This document shows positions 36,224 through 42,946 of a DNA stretch of 64,000 bases, in pieces. This DNA comes from Symplocastrum torsivum CPER-KK1 (lineage in GTDB: Bacteria > Cyanobacteriota > Cyanobacteriia > Cyanobacteriales > Coleofasciculaceae). The stretch is taken from positions 124,001 through 188,000 of the forward strand of contig JAHHIF010000004.1 of NCBI GenBank assembly GCA_019358875.1, given 5' to 3'. Position 1 is the first letter of the stretch, and every line of letters begins with the position of its first letter. The notes under the pieces were generated by a model. It was not told the origin of the DNA, did not search any database, and worked only from the letters and a program-made list of their open reading frames with translations. The position numbers and the translations under genes are program-made.

Positions 36224-36268
36224 CGCACTCTGGTGCGATAGTATTTGCCCCCCTCCATAAATAGGAAT

Positions 36269-36481
36269 CTACTCTTCCACCACTTCAATCAGGTCTTCAA
36301 TCATCACATCAAACGTGCGAGCCAATTTTTGCAGCGCTGTCACGTCAACTGTGGCTAATCCAGGAGAACGGGCATAGGTTCTGAGAGTGCTATAAACAAC
36401 CCCTGAGCGCTCAGAAACTTCCTTTAGTGTCCAACCTCTCTCTTCAGCGAACTCACGAATCCGCAATCTAACTAAGCCCAT
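36269..36481 (-). CDS. Small XRE-type HTH regulator
   Basis: A 70-aa single-domain helix-turn-helix protein: RLRIREFAEERGWTLKEVSERSGVVYSTLRTYAR, then LQKLARTFDVMIEDLI. It is the Cro/C1 (XRE) fold with the usual spacing and no effector domain. Its start is 12 bp from a perfect 22-bp palindrome in the divergent promoter region, so it probably represses itself and the neighbouring rightward genes. It lies just after module 2, on the opposite strand; a link with that module is possible but not shown. Confidence 0.82.
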   Translation of the reverse strand: MGLVRLRIREFAEERGWTLKEVSERSGVVYSTLRTYARSPGLATVDVTALQKLARTFDVMIEDLIEVVEE

Positions 36482-36488
36482 TTATATA

Positions 36489-36518
36489 TTGACAAATGAC
36501 TTATATAAGTCATTTAAT
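36489..36518 (+). promoter_or_regulatory. Promoter with 22-bp palindromic operator
   Basis: A perfect 22-bp palindrome, AAATGACTTAT plus its reverse complement, spans 36494-36515. TTGACA (36489-36494) and TTTAAT (36513-36518) can serve as -35 and -10 at 18-bp spacing for the rightward genes, with the palindrome filling the spacer. It is also 12 bp upstream of the divergent HTH gene start. This is the expected layout for a dual-acting repressor site. Confidence 0.6.
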
Positions 36519-36605
36519 AAGAATGTCCCAAAAGTAATCGCCCTGCTGCCTAGTAAACGGAAGGGCGATTACCAACTATCCCCAAATAAATTGGAGGCAA
36601 ACACC

Positions 36606-36683
36606 ATGATATCAAGACCGCAGCCGCTCTCATGCGCTGTAACTAGTTTTGCTGAGATTGCAGCAAGAGGGAGGGGTACATGA
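36606..36683 (+). CDS. 25-aa peptide, first gene of a micro-operon
   Basis: ATG at 36606 follows TTGGAGGCAAACACC, a very good ribosome site. The peptide is MISRPQPLSCAVTSFAEIAA plus RGRGT. Its stop overlaps the ATG of the next gene (ATGA at 36680-36683), a sign of translational coupling. A longer frame from TTG at 36489 would begin inside the promoter and is not favoured. Function unknown. Confidence 0.5.
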   Translation: MISRPQPLSCAVTSFAEIAARGRGT

Positions 36684-36913
36684 CCTACAAAGACAGACTG
36701 TCTCCCTGGTGTATAATCCGCCATCTCCCGAATTCGCAACGATTAGTGGTTGGTCGTTCGCGTCGTCGTAATGATGCCGAAGAACACCTCCGACTACTGA
36801 AGCGGATGGTACCCAATAGCGACTACAGTATTATTTTTGACCCGATGCTTGATAATGCTGATGCTTCTGCTGATAGCAAACAGCCTCCTGAAGAGACTGC
36901 AACCCTGATCTAA
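36680..36913 (+). CDS. Small conserved protein, function unknown
   Basis: A 77-aa soluble, basic-then-acidic protein: SPWCIIRHLPNSQRLVVGRSRRRNDAEEHLRLLKRMVP followed by YSIIFDP. The pattern looks like a conserved cyanobacterial family, but I cannot name it. GGGAGGGG precedes the start, and the gene overlaps the 25-aa peptide gene by four bases. The likely operator is upstream of both genes, so the HTH protein probably controls them. Confidence 0.65.
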   Translation: MTYKDRLSPWCIIRHLPNSQRLVVGRSRRRNDAEEHLRLLKRMVPNSDYSIIFDPMLDNADASADSKQPPEETATLI

Positions 36914-36931
36914 ATTACTGGAGGAGTGGAA

Positions 36932-36969
36932 AGAGCGATCGCATTTCTTAGGTAAGGTGCGATCGCTCT
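36932..36969. terminator. HIP1-based hairpin between convergent genes
   Basis: AGAGCGATCGCA (36932-36943) and TGCGATCGCTCT (36958-36969) form a perfect 12-bp stem with a 14-nt loop, each arm containing a HIP1 octamer. It lies between the 77-aa gene and crtW, which converge, so it could serve as a bidirectional terminator; a T-run is lacking. Confidence 0.55.
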
Positions 36970-36979
36970 ATTGATTCAT

Positions 36980-37735
36980 CTAACTTCTCACAGCCAATGG
37001 TAATTTGTACCAGGGAAGATGAGGATATTCATGATGTTCCCAGTGGTACCCAAAGTGATAGCAAGTTACAAAAGACCAGAAGATAGAATAGTAGCTACTT
37101 TTGGCACAATGACGATTGGTATAACCAGCTTTAGGTCGCCGATGAGGTAAGAAAATACCGAAGTAAAACAACTGAATAGAACTCAAGAAAAGCGGTAAAA
37201 GCCAGAACAGGATGAGATTAATCATCGGGATATGTAGCCCCCAAAGCAGTGAGTAAAAGATGATGCTCATGCCAATGAGTAAAACCCAAGCTTGTTTACC
37301 ATCTAAGTACTCTTTCATGAACTTGACATACCAAAAAAACGGGTTGTTTTGTCCTCGTTCACAAAAATCCGGGTCTTTTTCACTCGAAGGAAAGCGGTGA
37401 TGTAACCTATGCTTTTCTGAAAGTGTTTTGTAAGGCAACAGCACATACAATCTTGCTGCAAGAGAGCCAATAAAATCGTTGATTTGGCGATTTTGAGGAA
37501 AGATAGTCCCATGTATCGCGTCGTGTGCCGTAATGAATATTCCTGTATGGAGAAATGCCCTCCCAAGTACAGCAGGTACTATCCAAATCAGAGGAATCTG
37601 AGAAACATCGATAGAAAGAAGGACGATCAAACTGCTTAACCATAAGAGGATTAGTGTAGAAGCAATAAAGATTCCTAAAAAGGGGTCAATTAGTGAGTGG
37701 ATTAGCCCCTTTGTCGGGAAAATAGCATTTCGCAT
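36980..37735 (-). CDS. crtW: Beta-carotene ketolase CrtW
   Basis: A 251-aa integral membrane di-iron oxygenase that adds 4-keto groups to beta-carotene, giving echinenone and canthaxanthin. The three histidine boxes are visible: HDAIH (in FITAHDAIHGTIFPQN), HRLHH (in LSEKHRLHHRFP) and HWEHH (in YHFGYHWEHHEYPHLPW). SIQLFYFGIFLPHRRP and the carboxyl end LPWYKLP are typical of cyanobacterial CrtW rather than fatty acid desaturases. Several hydrophobic helices. It is monocistronic, and no other carotenoid genes are in the window. Confidence 0.94.
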   Translation of the reverse strand: MRNAIFPTKGLIHSLIDPFLGIFIASTLILLWLSSLIVLLSIDVSQIPLIWIVPAVLGRAFLHTGIFITAHDAIHGTIFPQNRQINDFIGSLAARLYVLLPYKTLSEKHRLHHRFPSSEKDPDFCERGQNNPFFWYVKFMKEYLDGKQAWVLLIGMSIIFYSLLWGLHIPMINLILFWLLPLFLSSIQLFYFGIFLPHRRPKAGYTNRHCAKSSYYSIFWSFVTCYHFGYHWEHHEYPHLPWYKLPLAVRS

Positions 37736-37950
37736 AAATCTAAGCTAAGTAGAATAAAGTGTATACTTTTCCAAATTATTGTAGCTTTTTGTTAACAAAC
37801 CCTGTCTAAGGGCGCATTCGACTGTAATCAAATGAATGATTTTGTGAAGAGCGCTAAGGTAAACGCGATCGCATTAGCCCAATAACAACGAAAAGCTTTG
37901 CTAGTGTTAAAAGGGAGACACTTGTCCAATTACTCCTGTGGATATAGTCA

Positions 37951-39057
37951 ATGTCTGGTAATTCTTCCCCTCTGATTCAAACACTGACCCCAGAACGCTG
38001 GGCTGGCTGGAGCATGGACTTCATTGGGGCAGGTGTCACAGGTTTATTAGTTAAAAATGGTCGGCTGGTACGGACATTAATTCCGGGGCGTCATTTCAGC
38101 TTTGCCCTGCCCTTCCTGGAACAATGCCAACTGGTTTTGGTAGATACCAAGGTTCGGAACCTAGAGATTGTGTCTCAGGGAGACTTTTTATCCCGCGACC
38201 AGTACTTGGTTAATGTTTCCCTGAATGTGATGTACCAAGTCGTGGATGCGAAGCGGGTTGCCTTGGAGTTATCCGACCCGATTGCCGCTCTGACAAGTGC
38301 AGTTAAGGATAATCTGGGAGTTGCAATTGGTCAGATGCGTGTCGAACAATTAACAACTCATGGACGAGTGCAAGTCCGGCAGTACCTACTCGACCATTCG
38401 GAAGTATCCTACGCCTTAGGCTTTGCCTTAGAAGATGTGCGAGTGAGCGATATCAGCTTCCCTCAAACTCGTGGAATAATTCGTCAGGTTGAGGGATTGA
38501 GTGCCCGTCAGGAAGCCGAACACGAAGCCGTGCTGAAAATGCAGATTGCACAAGCGGGTCGTCCAGAAATCCCCTCACCCCCCGTACAGCAGGTAAACAT
38601 TATTTCTGGTCGTGACCCTAACGCCCATGAACCTGCCCTCGGTGCCACTCTAGAAGCGACAACTTTTGCGATTGAAGGACAACCTGTTCAAGCAAGTCTG
38701 CCAGTTCGAGATAGACCGATGCTTGCCCCGACGGTGCTGGAGACAGGAGGAGTTGCCGAAGCTCGTCTGGTGCATCGGGTATCGGGTGCGATCGCCATTC
38801 TATCAACCAACCCCTTCACCATTGGACGCGAACCCAACAACACTCTCGTCCTTGATGATGTTCTGTGTTCGCGCAACCATGCCTTAATTAGCCAATTTAC
38901 TGACCCACAGGGTAAAGTCCGATACCAACTAACGGATTTGAGCAGTTCCAATGGTACTTATGTTGGTGGACAACGGCTTGCTCCCAATCAACAATTCTGG
39001 CTGACTCCTGGAAATGTCATCAAAATTGGTACGCAAGAGTGGACGTTTGAAGCATAA
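37951..39057 (+). CDS. SPFH (band 7) domain fused to FHA domain
   Basis: A 368-aa protein. About residues 25-195 form an SPFH/band 7 domain (GVTGLLVKNGRLVRTLIPGRHF, VRNLEIVSQGDFLSRDQYLVNVSLNVMYQVVD). After a Pro-rich linker, about 285-368 is an FHA domain with GREPNNTLVLDD, SRNHALI and LSSSNGTYVGG, the phosphothreonine-binding motifs. There is no evident membrane helix. SPFH proteins build membrane-associated rings, while FHA domains read Ser/Thr kinase marks, so it may be a phospho-regulated scaffold; this is inference. Monocistronic, with a 215-bp upstream spacer. Confidence 0.87.
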   Translation: MSGNSSPLIQTLTPERWAGWSMDFIGAGVTGLLVKNGRLVRTLIPGRHFSFALPFLEQCQLVLVDTKVRNLEIVSQGDFLSRDQYLVNVSLNVMYQVVDAKRVALELSDPIAALTSAVKDNLGVAIGQMRVEQLTTHGRVQVRQYLLDHSEVSYALGFALEDVRVSDISFPQTRGIIRQVEGLSARQEAEHEAVLKMQIAQAGRPEIPSPPVQQVNIISGRDPNAHEPALGATLEATTFAIEGQPVQASLPVRDRPMLAPTVLETGGVAEARLVHRVSGAIAILSTNPFTIGREPNNTLVLDDVLCSRNHALISQFTDPQGKVRYQLTDLSSSNGTYVGGQRLAPNQQFWLTPGNVIKIGTQEWTFEA

Positions 39058-39102
39058 TTTCAATTTTGTTTAGATCTTAAATGACAGATTGAAGCATAAG
39101 CC

Positions 39103-39717
39103 TCAGAACTCTAGTAAATGGACGAGAATGCGAAGCAAGTCTTCGACATCAGCCGGAACACGATACAGGTTTAAGTCTTGGGAAACCTGACGGGTTTGTC
39201 GGTTGTAAGTCCCAAACTGCCAGATAGTTCCGGTAGAAACAGCCCCTTGCAAAACAGCTTGCTCTGAATCCAACCATTGATCCAGAGCAATAAATTCGAC
39301 GGCTAACTGCACAAATCCGCGCTCTAAGTCTTCATTTTTTGCCTCTATAACCACTACAGTTTGCTGAGTTTGCAAGAAATAATCGAGAGAACCTTTTAAC
39401 TGATTGCTAACCGCAACAGGGTACTCAACATTCAAAGTTGCTTGGGTATAATGCAGAACATCTGTCAGGACAGGAGCAATCAAGAATTCCCGGCGAGCTG
39501 CTTCACTGGTGAGAGTAAGCCGGGGTAGGCTCTCTTCAATCCGCTGCTTCAAGTCAATAAGGCGATCGAGGTGGCGTTCAGACCGGGGAAAGTCGAGATG
39601 CTGTTTTTGAAGGGTTGCATCAAAGTATGCCAGGATGTCTCGCGGGGCAAAGTTTAGTTTGAAGTAGTCAGCAAAAGTGTAGGACTGACCTGGCTGAATG
39701 ATATTAGCTCTGGACAT
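39103..39717 (-). CDS. PD-(D/E)XK nuclease-like protein
   Basis: About 204 aa. An N-terminal helical part (YFKLNFAPRDILAYFDATLQ) is followed by a restriction-endonuclease-like core: GSLDYFL supplies the acidic residue, VVVIEAKNEDLERGFVQL supplies E-x-K. This resembles type I restriction R-subunit N-terminal or virulence-associated nuclease folds, with no helicase attached. I start at the ATG at 39717; the frame extends upstream to a TTG but that part is translated low-complexity spacer (GTTGTTG-type repeats). Confidence 0.7.
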   Translation of the reverse strand: MSRANIIQPGQSYTFADYFKLNFAPRDILAYFDATLQKQHLDFPRSERHLDRLIDLKQRIEESLPRLTLTSEAARREFLIAPVLTDVLHYTQATLNVEYPVAVSNQLKGSLDYFLQTQQTVVVIEAKNEDLERGFVQLAVEFIALDQWLDSEQAVLQGAVSTGTIWQFGTYNRQTRQVSQDLNLYRVPADVEDLLRILVHLLEF

Positions 39718-39830
39718 GGTAGTTTTCGTTGTTGGTTGTTTGTTATTTGTTGTTTGTTGTTGGTTGTTTAGTAAAGAAGAAAAATAACTAATAATAAACA
39801 ACAAATAACACTTTACTTGTGTGGTATTAG

Positions 39831-40514
39831 TCAACTTCTACGCTTCCAAAATGCCGCGACTCGCTCCTCCCATTGCTGTAATAAAGTCTGCATCACTTCA
39901 GGCTCAAACCAGAACACTTCAGCAGGTAGTCCTGGAATTGCTACAGCAAGCATCGTATGCTCCAGGTTAATATCATAGTCTTGGTAATAATGATTTACAG
40001 CACTACAATAAGCCGCAATTTGCAGGGGATAATCGTACAAACGCTCTACTGAACCTTTAGGTTTGTCCGCAGTTTTCCACTCACAGATACAGGGAATATT
40101 CCTAAAGCTAGCCACACAGTCCACTCGTCCTGCATAGCCCAAGTCATAGTTGAAAACGGTGCCTTCTATCAACCTGACATGGCTGATATCTTGCAAAATC
40201 GGTTCTATGCTTTGCCAGTAGGGTTGAATAGCATCAGGACAAGGAGAATCTTTGCCTTCGAGATAGCGTTGAATTTGCTTATGGGTTCCTGTACCACGTC
40301 GCGAAGCCGCTCCCGAAATTTGCTTAGCTTCAGCTACTCCAACTCGTTGTTGCCAATTGAATAACCTGTCTCTATCCTCTTGCGGTTTAGTAGCGTTAAG
40401 AATGGTTGTAACGCTCGGAAGCTTTGCACCCTCGGCATCAACGTAATATTGCTTGCCATTCTCTCGCACCTGTTTAGCGCTGAGGTGAGGGAGGAGTTGA
40501 GTATCGGAACGCAT
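39831..40514 (-). CDS. PD-(D/E)XK superfamily exonuclease-like protein
   Basis: About 227 aa. LPSVTTILNATKP, RRGTGTHKQIQRYLEG, YAGRVDCVASFRNIPCICEWKTAD and LQIAAYCSAVNHYY fit the RecB/MGME1-type exonuclease fold, with D in GRVDCVA, E-W-K as the E-x-K motif and the downstream QIAAY helix. It is probably a DNA nuclease involved in repair or defence. It shares an orientation with the nuclease-like gene downstream and the ABC-class ATPase gene upstream, with short gaps, so the three may be one operon. Start at ATG 40514 rather than a TTG eight codons earlier. Confidence 0.75.
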   Translation of the reverse strand: MRSDTQLLPHLSAKQVRENGKQYYVDAEGAKLPSVTTILNATKPQEDRDRLFNWQQRVGVAEAKQISGAASRRGTGTHKQIQRYLEGKDSPCPDAIQPYWQSIEPILQDISHVRLIEGTVFNYDLGYAGRVDCVASFRNIPCICEWKTADKPKGSVERLYDYPLQIAAYCSAVNHYYQDYDINLEHTMLAVAIPGLPAEVFWFEPEVMQTLLQQWEERVAAFWKRRS

Positions 40515-40566
40515 TGATTTAGTGTATTCCCTATTCAATTAACTAATTGCAAGTTAAAAGGGCAGC

Positions 40567-42270
40567 TTACCGCACTTTCAGAGTTCGTAAGCGATTGATT
40601 GCAGCCGCAAGCTCAAAGTGGCGGAAGAGTACCAAGTCTCCTTGAGGGAAGTGAGTTAGTATATCTAATCCCTGTCGCTCAATATCGACCATGACGCGAT
40701 CAAGAATTTCTGGCAACGTGCTATGCCCATTGACATAGTGCCGCTTAGCATACACTATAGCTTCTGCGATCGCTCTTAATTGTCCCGTTTCCACAATCTG
40801 CTCTACTGCCGATAAGTCAATCTCCTGGGTACCAAATACCACTTCGTCTACATCTCGGACTTTCAACTTGACATCCCGTTGACCGCGACTAGGGTCGATA
40901 CTCTCTGGTAAGGGTACACGGGGAGTAATTTGCCCAAACTGTTCGCCACCTTCGGGAGTGCGTTCTGTACTGTTAGCTTTAGCGATCGCTTTTGCCTTCT
41001 CGGTAACATCACTAGGTTGGAAGTTTTCCATCGCAATCACTGTATCCGCGACATCAAAGTAATCGCCACTCCCACCCATCACCAAAATTGTCGAAACACC
41101 GTAGTCTGTATATAGTTGTCGCACCTTGTCGATGAACGGTGTGATCGGTTCTTTGTCTTTAGCAATCAACTGCTGCATTCTGCGATCGCGAATCATAAAG
41201 TTAGTTGCTGCCGTATCTTCATCTACCAGCAGTAACTGTGTCCCAGCTTCTAGTGCCTCCATAATATTTGCAGCCTGGGAGGTACTACCACTGGCATTTG
41301 TTGTCGAAAATTCACGAGTAGATCGATTTTGGGGTAACTGGTTAATAAACGGTGAAATATCGACACTCGCGATACTGCGTCCATCTTCAGCACGAATCTT
41401 CACTGCTGCTAGCTGAGTAACAACCAGTTCTCGACCATCATTAGGAATATGGTTGTAGACTCCGAGTTCAATTGCTCTAAGTAAAGTGGACTTGCCATGA
41501 TAGCCACCGCCAACGATTAGAGTGATACCCGCAGGAATCCCCATACCAGTAATCAAACCCCGATTCGGACAAGTGAAATCGACTCTCAACCTCTCTGGGG
41601 ATTGGAAGGCTACCGCATCATTGAGCAAAGGTTGTTCATCAACACCACTACATCGAGGCAAAATTGCACCATCAGGAATGAACGCTACTAATCCTCGCTC
41701 ATCCAATTGCTGACGCAACCAGTCTGCATCTTCAACCGTTTCGACATGATGCAGAATTGCTGTTGCATCTAGCGATCGATACTTGATAGCTTGGTCAACA
41801 ATTTGGAGAATATCATCGCACAGCATTTGGGCTGCCTGTCGCCCTGCAATACTTCGCCCACGCGCTGGTAAGCCAACAACGAAGCGCACTTCTACTAATT
41901 CATCCGAAATAAACGCAGTGGTACGCTCAAGTACAGATTGTCCGACATGAGCGATCGCAATTAGTCCACTATTACCCGTATCCCGACGACCACTAATGTC
42001 CTGTGCAGTATGGTAAAACGAGCGAGTTAGGTAATCTCGTAAGGCAACTTCACGAGATGGGGTTTGATATAGCTGAGGAGGAAAACCCGCAACCGACTGC
42101 GGTAGCTGTACTCGTACTTGACTGGGAGTAGCGAAAGGGTCACCCTGAACACGGTCAATAATTAGAGTGAAATCAGGAAACTGGTAACTTCCTTTGATAT
42201 CTTTATAAGCTTTGTAACCACGACCATCCAGTTGCAGGAGTAGTTGGCGCAGATTCTCTCGATTCGTCAT
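40567..42270 (-). CDS. ABC-class ATPase (PF09818/COG3044 family)
   Basis: A 567-aa protein of the predicted ABC-class ATPase family. N-terminal RQLLLQLDGRGYKAYKDIKG and FTLIIDRVQGDPFATPS are the family signature; the P-loop is VGGGYHGKSTLLRAIELG (near residue 255), and LLLVDEDTAATNFMIRD is the Walker B region with the catalytic D-E. VIAMENF and the tail DLVLFRHFELAAAINRLR close the domain. Soluble, full length; biochemical role unknown in the literature I can recall. It is adjacent to two PD-(D/E)XK proteins on the same strand. Confidence 0.87.
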   Translation of the reverse strand: MTNRENLRQLLLQLDGRGYKAYKDIKGSYQFPDFTLIIDRVQGDPFATPSQVRVQLPQSVAGFPPQLYQTPSREVALRDYLTRSFYHTAQDISGRRDTGNSGLIAIAHVGQSVLERTTAFISDELVEVRFVVGLPARGRSIAGRQAAQMLCDDILQIVDQAIKYRSLDATAILHHVETVEDADWLRQQLDERGLVAFIPDGAILPRCSGVDEQPLLNDAVAFQSPERLRVDFTCPNRGLITGMGIPAGITLIVGGGYHGKSTLLRAIELGVYNHIPNDGRELVVTQLAAVKIRAEDGRSIASVDISPFINQLPQNRSTREFSTTNASGSTSQAANIMEALEAGTQLLLVDEDTAATNFMIRDRRMQQLIAKDKEPITPFIDKVRQLYTDYGVSTILVMGGSGDYFDVADTVIAMENFQPSDVTEKAKAIAKANSTERTPEGGEQFGQITPRVPLPESIDPSRGQRDVKLKVRDVDEVVFGTQEIDLSAVEQIVETGQLRAIAEAIVYAKRHYVNGHSTLPEILDRVMVDIERQGLDILTHFPQGDLVLFRHFELAAAINRLRTLKVR

Positions 42271-42358
42271 GAGTCATTGGTTATTGGCAATGGGAAAGGG
42301 ACAACTGACCACTGACAAAAAACCAGACTATCGCAAACTCACCGAAATGTCCCTCAAC

Positions 42359-42937
42359 TTAAAACGATGAACCGGGTTGCTTGAGAAATTCGGCTTCTTC
42401 TGGAGTTGTCTCTCGACCAAGAATCTGGTTGCGATGGGGGAAGCGCCCAAAACGCTCAATTACTCTCAGGTGGCGGTAAGCATAATCAATTACCTCACGC
42501 ATTTCAGGTTCATCACCTAGTTGTTCGCACAACTCAACGCACCGATGCTGATCTGCAAGATTTTCATTGTGTTCAAACGGTAGGTAGACAAACCAACGTT
42601 GCAGTTTAGGCAGCTCTTTGTCAAAGCCTTGAGTAACCATGTGTCTTGCATAAGCAAGCGCTTGTGGGTCAGTAGCAAAGGCTTGGGGTTGACCACGAAA
42701 CATATTACGAGGGAACTGATCGAGTAGGATAATCAGCGCGAGACAGCCTTGAGGTGTTGCCTTCCAGTCGTCTAGTTTACCTGCTGCGGCTTGGTTGTGA
42801 ACGTTGAGAAAACGCGATCGCACTTCATCATCAAACTCTGGGTTTTTGGTAAACCAAACTTTCCGGGACTTCCCATAATCCGCCTCATCCGGCTTACCAA
42901 ACCAAAACTCTAGAATTGCCTCGGCTTGCAACATCAA
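42359..42937 (-). CDS. DUF924 family protein
   Basis: A 192-aa all-helical protein of DUF924: AILEFWFGKPDEADYG, RKVWFTKNPEFDDEVR, LIILLDQFPRNMFRGQPQAFATDPQAL, and FVYLPFEHNENLADQ are all recognisable family blocks. The fold is TPR-like and no enzyme activity is established. It ends 88 bp before the ABC-class ATPase gene and begins 9 bp after the CHAT gene stop, so it may be read through from the CHAT gene. Confidence 0.9.
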   Translation of the reverse strand: MMLQAEAILEFWFGKPDEADYGKSRKVWFTKNPEFDDEVRSRFLNVHNQAAAGKLDDWKATPQGCLALIILLDQFPRNMFRGQPQAFATDPQALAYARHMVTQGFDKELPKLQRWFVYLPFEHNENLADQHRCVELCEQLGDEPEMREVIDYAYRHLRVIERFGRFPHRNQILGRETTPEEAEFLKQPGSSF

Positions 42938-42946
42938 CCCTTCCTA

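Noticed and set aside
36489..36683. Longer 64-aa version of the 25-aa gene from a TTG
   Set aside because: The TTG lies in the promoter -35 element; the internal ATG has a far better ribosome site.
36980..37735. Reading the crtW gene as a fatty acid desaturase
   Set aside because: Histidine-box spacing and the FYFGIFLPH and HEYPHLPW blocks match carotenoid ketolase.
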